Source: Candidatus Hydrogenedentota bacterium
GTDB taxonomy: Bacteria; Hydrogenedentota; Hydrogenedentia; Hydrogenedentales; JAEUWI01
DNA: 37,739 nt
Direction of reading: 5' to 3'
Assembly: GCA_016182605.1 (NCBI GenBank)
Contig: JACPGE010000090.1
Span: 1 to 37,739, forward strand
The translations under genes and the position numbers were made by a program. Shown one piece after another: positions 8,749 to 17,260 of this stretch (within the stretch, counting starts at the first letter, position 1; each line of letters starts with the position of its first letter). Below the pieces are notes generated by a model, which saw only the letters and a program-made list of their open reading frames with translations, searched no databases and was not told the DNA's origin.

Positions 8749-11700
8749 ATGAACACAGGTTTGAGGCAAGGGCTGAAGTGGGCTTTGTGGATGGCCGCGC
8801 TGGCGGTGGCCACTCCCCTGGTTGGGCAAGAGGCCAGCGAATCCGCCTCGCCCGCCGCCCCCGCGGAATCTACCATCTCAGCATCGGATGAAGCGGTGCG
8901 GCGCGGGATCGAATTCTACGGAAAGGGCAGTTTCCGGGAGGCCCTCACCGAGTTCAACCGCGCCCTTTCCCTGGACCCCAACAATGTCCAGGCGATCGAA
9001 TACCAGGAGAAGTGTAACGCGCGCCTGAACCAGTCCGCGGCGGGAGCCGATCCCACGGCCGTGCCCAGTTTCGAGACCTTCGATCCCGATGCGCTGCAAA
9101 CCGGCCAGGAAACCCCCCAGCTTTCTCCGGAAGAGATCAAACGGCAGCGTGTGCGCAAGCTGAGCAAGGATGCGGCGCTCTACCTCGAAAACCAGCTCTA
9201 CGACACCGCCATGGAGATCTACGGGCACATCCTTCAGATCGATCCGCAGAACCGGGAGGCGCGCAAAGGCCTTCACGACGCGACCGTCGGCGCCGGCGCC
9301 CAGACCATCACGCAAACCGAAGACGAAGTGAAGGAAGATCGCCAGCGCATCCGCACCTACATCGAAGAATCCAAGACCCTCCCGGAAGGCGCCGATCCCA
9401 CCGGTATCAAGCAGTACCGCTTCAGCGTTCCGGAGATCGAAGAAGACTTTATCGAACAGGTCGAAAAAACGCCCATTCAGAAAATTCTGGAATCTCAGGT
9501 GGACTTCGAGTTTGAAGACATCCATGTCTCCGAAATTTTCCGCTTCATGCAGGACAGCTTCGAGCTGAACATCATCACCGACTCGCGCGCGCTGCAGCCG
9601 GAACAGAAAGTGCAGCCCAACGCGCAAGCCGGCGCGCCTGGCGCGCCCGGTGGCGCGCCCTTCCCGGGCGGACCGCCACAACGCCCTCAGGCGGGTGGAC
9701 GGCAGCAACGCCGCGAAGGCGGCACCGCCTTTGGGAACTTGGGCGCCATTGCCGCGCAACAGCAGGGGGGGCGTCCAGGCGGTCCGGGCCAGTTCGGTGG
9801 CCCCCAGGGCCAGTTTGGCCAGCAGAACGCCGGTCCAACCACCGAATACGACCCCTTCTATGGCCCCAAGAGCGACGGGATGATCCCCTATATCCTCATC
9901 AGCGACGTCTCGCTGGAGACCGCGCTGAAGGCCATCCTTCGGCCACTCGGGCTCGACTATACCGTGGAAAGCGATTTCCTCTGGATCTCCAGTCCCAGCA
10001 TTATTCGCCGGGAATCGTTCGAAACGGTGGAAACCCGCTACTACGAATTGCGCAACGCCGGCGCGGAAACCCTCTTCAAGGTGGTGCTCCGTAACCGCGG
10101 ACTCGGCGGGGGCGGCGGGGGTGGCTTGGGTGGCGGCGGCGGCGCGGGGGGCTTGGGTGGCGGTCGTGGCGGCGGCGGTCTGAGTGGCGGTGGTGGCGGT
10201 GGCTTTGGAGGTGCCGGTGGTGGTGGTGGCCGGACCGGTGGCGGTGGTTTCAGCGGCGGCGGTGGCGGTGCAGGCGGCTTGGGCGGTGGCCAGCAGGGCG
10301 GTCTGGGTGGCGGCCAGCAGGGCGGTCTGGGCGGCGGCGGCCGTGGCGGTGGCGCGGGTGGCGACGTGACCAGCAATTTCAGCAACATCTCCGATCTCTT
10401 CAGTTCGATCAATGACTCGCTCGTTGGGGAAATTCCAGCGACGCAGTTTATTGTGGGTCTCAACAACGCGGGAACGGGCGCCGGGGGTGGCGCCCGCGGG
10501 GGCGCAGCAGGCGGCGGCGGCGGCGGCTTCGGCGGCGCTCAGGGCGCGGCGGGGCTTGGCGGACCGCAAGGCAACTCGAATGCTTTTGTCGACGATGCTC
10601 CGATACTTCAGTTGCTGCGCCGTCTGATTCCAGACGTCTATGCAACCTCCTCGGATGAGCTGCTGTCCGACATGATCTACAATCCCTTGACGAACCTGTT
10701 GATTGTGAAGAACACGCCGAAGAATCTGGATGCGTTCGAAAAACAGTTGAAGCGTATCGACGTGACCCCGCGTCAAGTCAGTATCGAAGCCAAGTTCCTT
10801 ACGATCCGCGTGCAGGATTTGGACAAGATCGGATTCAAGTGGGATCTTGAAACTTCCGATCTCAACAACCGGGAGCGCGCCATCAATTTCGGCACCGGCA
10901 CCACCGGCGGTGGCACGGGGGGCGGCACCGGCGGCGGCACCACCAGCACGACCACCTATGATTACGACATCAATGGCGACGGCGTGGATGAATCCATTCC
11001 GTTCTATCAGCGTCCGGATGGCACGAGCGTGATTCGCAATACGGTGCGCAATGCCGAAGCCCTGGGCGATGTGATTACGGGGCCCACGGATTCCACCTTC
11101 AATCTGGTGACCAGCATCCTCGACAACTCCGATGGCGACAGCGTAAGTGTGACCTTCGACTTCCTGGACAGCCTCGACGAATCGGAGTTGCTCAGCGCGC
11201 CGCGTGTCACCACAATGAACCGCAAACCCGCCGTGATCGTCGACTACTCAACGGAGTACTTCGTATCGCAGATCTTCAACGAAGTCTTGCCGGGCACATC
11301 CAGCATCAACGGCACGACGGAGCCGGTCGTCCTTCAGCAGGTGCAGCCCACGGTCTTCAACTTCGGTATCGCCCTCTCGGTCACGCCCCAGATTCGCGAT
11401 AACGACGAAGTCCGCCTCTGGCTGAACCCGGAAGTGCGCAACCGCACGGGGGAAAAGCGCTTCCCCATCCGCCAGTCCATCGGAGACACCACCCTCGACA
11501 ACGAACTCGTGCTGCCCACGACTTCCTGGCAGGCCGTGTGGACCAACGTGGTCGTGCGCGACGGGGATACGCTGGTGCTTGGCGGGCTCGTGCAGGATCA
11601 AACGATCAAAGGGGAAGAGAAACTTCCCTATGTGTCCAAGCTGCCTGTTCTGGGCTTCCTCTTCCGTGGCAAGTCCCGCGAAGTGACCCAGTCCAGCCTG

Positions 11701-11772
11701 CTTATCTTCGTCACGCCCGACATCATCGACACCAGCGGTGCGCGTTACTTCGACGTGGCGGCGTCCCGCTAA
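8749..11772 (+). CDS. Outer-membrane secretin (GspD/PilQ family) with N-terminal TPRs
   Basis: A 1007-residue secretin forming the outer-membrane gate of a type II secretion or type IV pilus machine. ATG 8749 gives a clean signal peptide (WALWMAALAVATPLVGQEA), with GGAAGG upstream. Order: two TPR-like units at about residues 43-80 and 135-175; an N0/STN domain (FEFEDIHVSEIFRFMQDS) interrupted by a Gly/Pro/Gln insert at about 285-367; a second N domain interrupted by a very Gly-rich insert at about 454-541; a further Gly-rich stretch near 578-609; an N3-type domain (LLIVKNTPKNLDAFEKQL); and the C-terminal secretin pore from about 778, with LSAPRVTTMNRKPAVI, VRDGDTLVLGGLVQD and the hallmark KLPVLGFLFRGK. 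A short DINGDGVDE loop near residue 740 looks like a calcium-binding motif. Typical PilQ/GspD proteins are 650-750 residues; the excess is the TPRs and the Gly inserts. Confidence 0.94.
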   Translation: MNTGLRQGLKWALWMAALAVATPLVGQEASESASPAAPAESTISASDEAVRRGIEFYGKGSFREALTEFNRALSLDPNNVQAIEYQEKCNARLNQSAAGADPTAVPSFETFDPDALQTGQETPQLSPEEIKRQRVRKLSKDAALYLENQLYDTAMEIYGHILQIDPQNREARKGLHDATVGAGAQTITQTEDEVKEDRQRIRTYIEESKTLPEGADPTGIKQYRFSVPEIEEDFIEQVEKTPIQKILESQVDFEFEDIHVSEIFRFMQDSFELNIITDSRALQPEQKVQPNAQAGAPGAPGGAPFPGGPPQRPQAGGRQQRREGGTAFGNLGAIAAQQQGGRPGGPGQFGGPQGQFGQQNAGPTTEYDPFYGPKSDGMIPYILISDVSLETALKAILRPLGLDYTVESDFLWISSPSIIRRESFETVETRYYELRNAGAETLFKVVLRNRGLGGGGGGGLGGGGGAGGLGGGRGGGGLSGGGGGGFGGAGGGGGRTGGGGFSGGGGGAGGLGGGQQGGLGGGQQGGLGGGGRGGGAGGDVTSNFSNISDLFSSINDSLVGEIPATQFIVGLNNAGTGAGGGARGGAAGGGGGGFGGAQGAAGLGGPQGNSNAFVDDAPILQLLRRLIPDVYATSSDELLSDMIYNPLTNLLIVKNTPKNLDAFEKQLKRIDVTPRQVSIEAKFLTIRVQDLDKIGFKWDLETSDLNNRERAINFGTGTTGGGTGGGTGGGTTSTTTYDYDINGDGVDESIPFYQRPDGTSVIRNTVRNAEALGDVITGPTDSTFNLVTSILDNSDGDSVSVTFDFLDSLDESELLSAPRVTTMNRKPAVIVDYSTEYFVSQIFNEVLPGTSSINGTTEPVVLQQVQPTVFNFGIALSVTPQIRDNDEVRLWLNPEVRNRTGEKRFPIRQSIGDTTLDNELVLPTTSWQAVWTNVVVRDGDTLVLGGLVQDQTIKGEEKLPYVSKLPVLGFLFRGKSREVTQSSLLIFVTPDIIDTSGARYFDVAASR

Positions 11773-11799
11773 CCTTGTCCAGCATCATTCGAGACCACC

Positions 11800-11824
11800 G
11801 GGCGGCCCTGCGGGGCCGCCCTTT
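11800..11824 (+). terminator. Hairpin terminator of the secretin operon
   Basis: A perfect 9-bp stem GGGCGGCCC (11800-11808) and GGGCCGCCC (11813-11821) with the 4-base loop TGCG, followed by only three Ts. It lies 27 bases after the secretin stop and just before waaA. The short T-run makes its strength uncertain. Confidence 0.55.
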
Positions 11825-11833
11825 GTACAGTTC

Positions 11834-13093
11834 ATGTTGACTTCCCGCCTCTACAGTTTCGCGCTCCGGTGCGCCACGCCCATTGGCCGCCTTTGGCTGC
11901 GCCGGCAGCCGCGCCACGCGCCGCTTCTGGAGCGCTTCGCGCCCCGCGTACCGCAGACGGCCGCCCGTGCCGTGTGGATCCACGCGTGCAGCCTCGGCGA
12001 AGTCAACGCCGCCCAGCCTCTCGTTCAGGAACTTCAAAAGACACTGGGCGCGGAGCGCGTGGCCGTTTCGGCCTCCACGATCTCCGGCAAAGAACGCGCC
12101 ACCAAACTTTTCGGCGAGGACGGCACCTTTTTCTGCCCCTTCGACACGCCCGCCGCCGTGGACCACACGCTCGACGAACTGCGCCCGGCGGCCCTCGTGC
12201 TGATAGACACGGAGATCTGGCCCAATCTGATTCTGGGTTGCGCCCGCCGGGGTATACCGGTGCTCGTGATCAACGGCCGCCTCAGCGATCGCCATTTCAA
12301 GAAGTACCGTCGTCTTCGGAGGCTTTTCCGGCCCGTCTTCGAGAAACTCAACGGCGTGTACGTGCAGACGGACTTGTATGCCGATCGTTTTCGCGCTCTC
12401 GGTTGCCGGCCGGAGCGCGTGCACGTCACCGGCTCGCTCAAGTATGACGCCGTCGCCGTGGAGGCCGACCGCAGCGCGCGGGATCGGCTGCGCCGGGCCT
12501 GCGGTATCCCCGAGCAGGCGCCCGTGCTGGTTTTCGGCAGCACCCGCCCCGGCGATGAGCGGCTTGCGAGCGCATGCTGGAGCACCCTGCGTGAAGAACA
12601 GCCTGAACTGCGGCTGATCGTCGCACTGCGCCACGTGGATCGCGCCACAGAGACCACCGCATTTTTTGACGAGCCGGTACTGCTGCGATCCAGCGTGCAG
12701 GCCGGCAGGGCCCCCCAGGGCGAGCGCGTGATCCTGGTGGATACCCTGGGTGAACTGCCGCACTTCTATGCTCTGGCCGATGTGGCCGTGGTCGGCGGCA
12801 GCTTCTATCCCGGTGTGGAGGGGCACAACCCGCTTGAACCCGCAGCTCTGGGCATCCCGGCGGTTTTTGGCCCATACATGAGCAATTTTGGCGAACCCGC
12901 CGCCGTATTGGTGGCGGCCCGGGGCGCCATTCAAGTACCTTGTGCGGAAGACCTCTATGGTGTGTTGAGCCATTTGCTGGCCCAGCCCGTGGAGGCGCGG
13001 AACATCGGAACGCGCGCGCGCAAGGCTGTGCTCGATCGGCGCGGCGCCGTAGCGCGCAATGTGGCCGCCATACTCGGCCACCTGCCGCGCTGA
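11834..13093 (+). CDS. waaA: 3-deoxy-D-manno-octulosonic acid (Kdo) transferase
   Basis: A 419-residue GT30 enzyme that transfers Kdo from CMP-Kdo to lipid A precursor at the cytoplasmic face of the inner membrane, so this organism makes LPS with a Kdo core. ATG 11834 is chosen because it follows the secretin terminator and gives the family's normal length and N-terminus; the frame is open further upstream into the secretin gene. Family motifs are WIHACSLGEVNAAQPL near residue 45 with the catalytic-type Glu, then DTEIWPNLILGCARRGIPV, then the sugar-nucleotide end VVGGSFYPGVEGHNPLEPAA and FGPYMSNF. The hydrophobic N-terminal anchor is weak. The next gene begins 40 bases on and is unrelated in function. 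Confidence 0.95.
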   Translation: MLTSRLYSFALRCATPIGRLWLRRQPRHAPLLERFAPRVPQTAARAVWIHACSLGEVNAAQPLVQELQKTLGAERVAVSASTISGKERATKLFGEDGTFFCPFDTPAAVDHTLDELRPAALVLIDTEIWPNLILGCARRGIPVLVINGRLSDRHFKKYRRLRRLFRPVFEKLNGVYVQTDLYADRFRALGCRPERVHVTGSLKYDAVAVEADRSARDRLRRACGIPEQAPVLVFGSTRPGDERLASACWSTLREEQPELRLIVALRHVDRATETTAFFDEPVLLRSSVQAGRAPQGERVILVDTLGELPHFYALADVAVVGGSFYPGVEGHNPLEPAALGIPAVFGPYMSNFGEPAAVLVAARGAIQVPCAEDLYGVLSHLLAQPVEARNIGTRARKAVLDRRGAVARNVAAILGHLPR

Positions 13094-13133
13094 AGGCGCC
13101 GTGCCGCCCCGGCGCAATCGAAGGGTCCCGTCC

Positions 13134-14120
13134 ATGCATATACATGAACTGACAGGCCGTTGCGATCGCGCGGTGTCCTGGATGGCCGGCGGGCCCGCCC
13201 GCGGGGAAGCGATCGCGGCCTTCATCCTGCTTGCGCCCGCACTGCTCATCCTGATTGCGTTTACCGCCGTTCCCTTTCTGGGGGCGATTGCCCTGAGTTT
13301 GCAGCAGGGCCGCTACGACGCCCTGACGTATGTGGGACTGAAGAATTACGCCGATGTGCTCACCAACGGCGATTTTTGGAACAGTGTGCTGGTCACCTTC
13401 TACTACCTCATCGGCGTTGTGCCGGCTACCCTGCTGCTTGGCTTCTTTGCCGCGTATGCGCTCCACCGCGTCACACGCTTTCAGCATTTCCTCCGCACAC
13501 TCTACTTTCTGCCTTACATCACGCCCATCGTCGCGGCCGCCATGATCTGGCGCGCCCTGCTCAACACCGAACTGGGCTTGGTCAATCACCTCTTCGAAAC
13601 AATGGGATGGGCCCCCCAACAGTGGCTGCTCGAAGCGCGCGGCCTCCTGCACCTGCTCCTTCCCGATCGCTTCGCGCCGGGCTTCGGCCCCAGTCTCTCC
13701 CTCTGCTGCGTCATGATCTTCGACGTATGGCACAACACCGGCTTCGTGGTGGTGCTCTTCCTCGCCGGCTTCACCGCTCTTCCGCGTGAGCTGGAGGAGG
13801 CCGCGCGCATCGACGGCGCAGGCACGGTTGCGCTGATCCGCCACGTCTATCTGCCGTTGCTTGCACCCATCATCGTGTTCCTGCTCATCGTGGGCACCGC
13901 CGGCGCCTTCCAGGCCTTCAACAGCTTCTACGCGCTCACCTACGGCGGCAATCAGACGCTCGGCAGTACCGACAACCTCATGCTGTACCTGTACCGCTCG
14001 TTCTACGAATACGGCCGATGGGGCTATGGCAGCACCGTGGCCGTGATCTTGAGCGCCTTCATTGCCGCACTGAGCTGGATTCAATGGCGGGCCGCGCGCA
14101 ACCGGGTCTACGCGGCATGA
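13134..14120 (+). CDS. ABC sugar transporter permease (MalF/UgpA type)
   Basis: A 328-residue inner-membrane permease of a carbohydrate-uptake ABC transporter (CUT1 family). ATG 13134 is preceded by GAAGGG at 8 bases; the frame extends upstream into waaA but has no ribosome site there. Six membrane segments can be traced, from AAFILLAPALLILIAFTAVP to TVAVILSAFIAALSWI. The cytoplasmic EAA loop that contacts the ATPase is clear: ELEEAARIDGAGTVALIRHV followed by YLPLLAP. The YALTYGG and STDNLMLYLYRSFYEYG segments are usual for this family. The stop overlaps the next start as ATGA, so the two permeases are translationally coupled. The substrate cannot be told from sequence alone. Confidence 0.93.
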   Translation: MHIHELTGRCDRAVSWMAGGPARGEAIAAFILLAPALLILIAFTAVPFLGAIALSLQQGRYDALTYVGLKNYADVLTNGDFWNSVLVTFYYLIGVVPATLLLGFFAAYALHRVTRFQHFLRTLYFLPYITPIVAAAMIWRALLNTELGLVNHLFETMGWAPQQWLLEARGLLHLLLPDRFAPGFGPSLSLCCVMIFDVWHNTGFVVVLFLAGFTALPRELEEAARIDGAGTVALIRHVYLPLLAPIIVFLLIVGTAGAFQAFNSFYALTYGGNQTLGSTDNLMLYLYRSFYEYGRWGYGSTVAVILSAFIAALSWIQWRAARNRVYAA

Positions 14121-14926
14121 AGCGGGCGCTGCACGGGCTCTTTCTTGCCGCGGGCGCCGCGCTCTGCATCTATCCGTTTCTCTGGATGGCCGCGGCGGGT
14201 TTCAAGACCTTGACAGAAGCAACGACCCCCAGTCTGCGTCTCCTGCCGGAAGTCTGGCAGTGGCAGAATCTCCGGCTTACGCTGGAGGCCGCGCCTTTCC
14301 TTCGCTACTTTCTCAACTCCGTGTTCGTCGGCGCGTGCACCGCCGCGCTGATCGCCGTCACCGCCCTGGGCGCGGGCTATGCCCTCGCCTGCATTGCCTT
14401 CCGTGGCCGTGGCCTCGTCTTTGCGTTTGTATTGCTCACCATGATGGTGCCCTTCGAGATGACGCTCATCCCCAATTTCGTGCTCGTGGGCCGGCTGGGA
14501 TGGTACAACTCCTTCGCCGCCCTCATCGTGCCCTGGTGCGCCAACGGCTTTTCCATCTTCCTCGTCCGCCAGATGTTCAGCACGATTCCCCGTGATTATT
14601 TCGACGCGGCGCGCATCGACGGCTGCGGCCACTTCCAGTTCCTCCTCGCCATAGGCGCGCCCCTGGTGAAGCCCGCGCTCATCACCGCGGCGCTCTTCGC
14701 ATTTCTCGGCAGCTACAACAGCCTGCTGTGGCCCCTCGTCGTGACTACCGATGTGGCGCACCGCGTGATTCAGGTCGGCCTTACCGTATTTGCCACCGAT
14801 TCCGGCGTGCGCCTGAATCTGCTCATGTGCGCCTCTGCGATTGTCATCGCGCCCGTGGCCCTTCTATACTTCCTGTTCCAGCAACACGTCATGAACGCGG
14901 CCATCTCCTCTGGACTGAAAGGGTGA
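14117..14926 (+). CDS. ABC sugar transporter permease (MalG/UgpE type)
   Basis: The 269-residue partner permease of the same CUT1 importer. ATG 14117 overlaps the stop of the first permease. The N-terminal helix LFLAAGAALCIYPFLWMAAAG is followed by the periplasmic loop, the family pattern FLRYFLNSVFVGACTA, the MTLIPNFVLVGRLGWYNSF segment, the EAA loop (PRDYFDAARIDGCGHFQF) and a C-terminus ending AAISSGLKG, very like the VAAGALKG or GLTAGAVKG ends of MalG-type proteins. The solute-binding protein follows after four bases. As with many CUT1 loci, a shared ATPase encoded elsewhere probably powers the transporter. Confidence 0.93.
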   Translation: MKRALHGLFLAAGAALCIYPFLWMAAAGFKTLTEATTPSLRLLPEVWQWQNLRLTLEAAPFLRYFLNSVFVGACTAALIAVTALGAGYALACIAFRGRGLVFAFVLLTMMVPFEMTLIPNFVLVGRLGWYNSFAALIVPWCANGFSIFLVRQMFSTIPRDYFDAARIDGCGHFQFLLAIGAPLVKPALITAALFAFLGSYNSLLWPLVVTTDVAHRVIQVGLTVFATDSGVRLNLLMCASAIVIAPVALLYFLFQQHVMNAAISSGLKG

Positions 14927-14930
14927 TGTC

Positions 14931-16250
14931 ATGAAGGGACTACTGTGGCGGATCGGGATCGCGATTGCACTCGCGGGACTCACGGCAGGGTGTGGCGCCC
15001 CGGCATCCTCCCCGGCGGCCACCACGGAAACTTCGGCTCCCTTCGCCCCGCTCAATTCCGGCGCCGCCCTCTTCTGGGATCGCCAGACCACGGAATCCGC
15101 AGCGCTCATGCGCGCCCTGGCCGATGAATTCAACGCGGGCCATGCCGGGCTCCCCATTCAGGTGGAGCACGTCGGCGGCTATGGCGAGATCTTCCGCAAG
15201 GTCTCGGCCAGCATCCAGGCCCGCTCCCTTCCCGCCATGGTGGTCTCCTACGAAAGCATGACTGCCCAGTATGCCGTCTCCGGCGCTGTGCGCCCCCTCG
15301 ATGATCTTGTTTCGGATCCTGCCACGGGCCTGAGCGGGGAAGACCTCGCCGATTTCTTCCCCGCTGTGCTGGAGACCAACCGCTTCGAGGATCACAAGAG
15401 CGCGCTGCTCTCCTTCCCCTTCACCAAGAGCGTGCTCATGTTGTACTACAACACGCGCGTCCTCGCCGAAGCGGGCGTCGCCGGCCCGCCACAGACGTGG
15501 GCGGCCTTTCTGGAGGCGGCTCGTACGATCAAGGCGAAGACCGGGAAGAAGGCCTACGCCATTTCCGTCGACTGCTCCACCTTGAGTGCGATGATCTTCA
15601 GCCACGGCGGCGAGGTGATGAAAGAACACGTTTTGCAATACGATCGGCCCGCCGCCATTGCCGTGTTTGAATTGCTGGAGCACCTCGCGCGCGAAGAACT
15701 CGCCTATGCCATTCCCCCCAACACCTTCGACGACGAGGTGGCGCTCTCCAACGATCAGGTAGCCTTTACATTGCGCACCAGCGCCGGCAGCGCGCCACTC
15801 GCCCTGGCCATGGGCAACGATGCCACGCGCTGGGGCATGACCCGGATTCCGCAGGCGGATCCCGATCATCCCGCCACCATTCTCTTTGGACCCAACGTAA
15901 CGCTATTCCGCGTGGGGCAGGAACAGGAGGCCGCAGCGTGGAACTTCGTGAAGTTCTTCACGCGCAAAGACACCATGATCCGGTGGGCCACGCAGACCGG
16001 CTATCTGCCCGTGCGCCAATCCGTCGCGGGCGATCCTGTCATGGAAGCGTATTGGGCAGGCCAACCGGGGAACCGTACCGCGTTCGACTGCCTGAGCATT
16101 GCGCGATCGGAACCCAACGTGGCGGGCTGGCAACAGGTGCGCGATCTGGTGGAACGCGCCGCCTCCGCCGTCATCGGCAAACTGATGAGCGGCCGCGAAG
16201 CCGCCCTCGACTTGCAGCAAAAAGCCACCGCCGCCCTCGCGGAGTACTGA
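14931..16250 (+). CDS. Extracellular solute-binding lipoprotein (family 1, UgpB-like)
   Basis: A 439-residue periplasmic sugar-binding lipoprotein, the substrate receptor of the importer encoded just upstream. The signal ends in the lipobox LTAGC (Cys21) and is followed by an Ala/Ser/Pro/Thr linker. The core starts ALFWDRQTTESAALMRALADEF and continues VEHVGGYGEIFRKVSASIQA; the pattern of a hydrophobic first strand and the FNATH-like second strand is that of family 1 binding proteins such as UgpB and MalE. Further motifs are FPFTKSVLMLYYNTRVLAEAG, PQTWAAFLEAARTIK, and near the end AAWNFVKFFTRKDTMIRWAT with TGYLPVRQS. The ligand is unknown; UgpB-like proteins bind glycerol-3-phosphate or oligosaccharides. 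It converges on queE with three bases between the stops. Confidence 0.93.
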   Translation: MKGLLWRIGIAIALAGLTAGCGAPASSPAATTETSAPFAPLNSGAALFWDRQTTESAALMRALADEFNAGHAGLPIQVEHVGGYGEIFRKVSASIQARSLPAMVVSYESMTAQYAVSGAVRPLDDLVSDPATGLSGEDLADFFPAVLETNRFEDHKSALLSFPFTKSVLMLYYNTRVLAEAGVAGPPQTWAAFLEAARTIKAKTGKKAYAISVDCSTLSAMIFSHGGEVMKEHVLQYDRPAAIAVFELLEHLAREELAYAIPPNTFDDEVALSNDQVAFTLRTSAGSAPLALAMGNDATRWGMTRIPQADPDHPATILFGPNVTLFRVGQEQEAAAWNFVKFFTRKDTMIRWATQTGYLPVRQSVAGDPVMEAYWAGQPGNRTAFDCLSIARSEPNVAGWQQVRDLVERAASAVIGKLMSGREAALDLQQKATAALAEY

Positions 16251-16253
16251 TGA

Positions 16254-16925
16254 TCAGACGCCCTTCCGATCCGGCGGCCAGATGAACTTGTGCAACTGTA
16301 ACTGGAAACGCACGTCCGTCAGCCCGTCTTCCAGCATCCAGTCTACGATGTTCTTCGGGGTGGCCTCCAGAAATACCGGCGAGAACAAGACCGCCTTGCA
16401 GCGCTCCGTCAAACGGTGCGTGCGCACACAGTCCCGGCTCCACTCATAGTCGCGCCGGCTCGCAATCACAAACTTCACTTCGTCGCGCGACGCGGACAGA
16501 TACTCCAGGTTCGGCCAGTGGTTCTTCTCGCACTCGCCACTGTCTGGACACTTCAGATCCATGATCCGGATCACTTCAGGCCGGAGCGTGTTGATGGGAA
16601 GGGAGCCGCTCGTCTCCACCAGCACCGTGTACCCCGCTTCCACCAACGCGTCACACAGGTTCACGCAGCCCGCCTGTGCCAGCGGTTCGCCGCCGGTCAC
16701 CTCCACCAGGGGCAACCCAAACGCCTTCACCTGTTCCAGCAACGCCCCGATCGTCACCTTTTCTCCCCCATGAAAACTGTAGGTGGTGTCGCACCAGCGG
16801 CAACGCAGGTTACACCGTGCCAGCCGGATAAATGCGCACGGCAGGCCCGCCCAGGTCGATTCGCCCTGGATGCTGGCATAAGTTTCAATGATTCTAAGGG
16901 TCGATTGCGCTGTGACGGGGTTCAT
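16254..16925 (-). CDS. queE: 7-carboxy-7-deazaguanine synthase
   Basis: A 223-residue radical SAM enzyme that converts 6-carboxy-tetrahydropterin to 7-carboxy-7-deazaguanine on the way to queuosine or other deazapurines. The 4Fe-4S motif is CNLRCRWC (Cys38, Cys42, Cys45), in the usual C-x3-C-x2-C spacing. The N-terminal ETYASIQGESTWAGLPCAFI and the VTGGEPLAQ stretch are family hallmarks, and DLKCPDSGE and FQLQLHKFIW close the barrel. ATG 16925 is chosen because it begins directly before the conserved part; an upstream frame exists but gives an atypical extension. No other queuosine gene (queC, queD, queF) is nearby. The gene is monocistronic here. Confidence 0.95.
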   Translation of the reverse strand: MNPVTAQSTLRIIETYASIQGESTWAGLPCAFIRLARCNLRCRWCDTTYSFHGGEKVTIGALLEQVKAFGLPLVEVTGGEPLAQAGCVNLCDALVEAGYTVLVETSGSLPINTLRPEVIRIMDLKCPDSGECEKNHWPNLEYLSASRDEVKFVIASRRDYEWSRDCVRTHRLTERCKAVLFSPVFLEATPKNIVDWMLEDGLTDVRFQLQLHKFIWPPDRKGV

Positions 16926-17090
16926 CCAAGCTGCCTGGGCTGTGACGTAGTGGGAAAGGTGTGCTGGAAAGTATAGCGCTTCCGCCGGGGTGGAATCCTT
17001 TTCACGCCAGAGCCCCGCATCAGGCAGCCGGTGTGAATGCCGGGCTCCCGCCCAAAAATGTACCACGACCGAAACAGGAGTGAGCACCTA

Positions 17091-17100
17091 TTACACATAA
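17091..17100 (+). promoter_or_regulatory. Possible activator site of prepilin gene 1
   Basis: TTACACATAA starts 100 bases upstream of the -24 element of the first prepilin. The second prepilin has TTACAC 99 bases upstream of its own -24 element, inside an inverted repeat. Sigma54 activators usually bind about 80-150 bases upstream, so the shared word and position are suggestive. A six- to eight-base match alone is weak. Confidence 0.3.
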
Positions 17101-17190
17101 CGGTACACAACGGGACAAGTTTGCGAAAGCCGGAGCCCGACTGTTTTTGCATTCGGTGCATTCTTGGCAATTTACGAATTCTGAAATATA

Positions 17191-17207
17191 TTGGCATCAT
17201 TTTTGCT
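17191..17207 (+). promoter_or_regulatory. Sigma54-type -24/-12 promoter of prepilin gene 1
   Basis: TTGGCAT (17191-17197) and TTGCT (17203-17207) place the invariant GG (17193-17194) and GC (17205-17206) ten bases apart, as sigma54 requires; only the last base of the -24 box departs from TTGGCAC. The GC is 55 bases before the ATG. The paralogous downstream gene has the same arrangement. An overlapping sigma70-like reading exists (TTGGCA 17164, 17 bases, TATATT 17187). Confidence 0.65.
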
Positions 17208-17260
17208 TTTATAAATCGACGCGTGGCCTGTTCATCAATTCATCATCAAAGGAAACTACC

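Larger units (their letters stand above)
16926..17260. other. Divergent intergenic region between queE and the first prepilin
   Basis: 335 bases without a gene. On the queE side a TATACT-like -10 (reverse strand of 16970-16975) is present but no good -35 accompanies it. The prepilin side becomes AT-rich from about 17150 and holds the sigma54-type promoter (17191-17207) and a TTACAC site 100 bases upstream of it. Confidence 0.5.

Noticed and set aside
10041-10466. Proline-rich minus-strand frame
   Set aside because: It is the complement of the glycine-rich secretin insert and has no start context.
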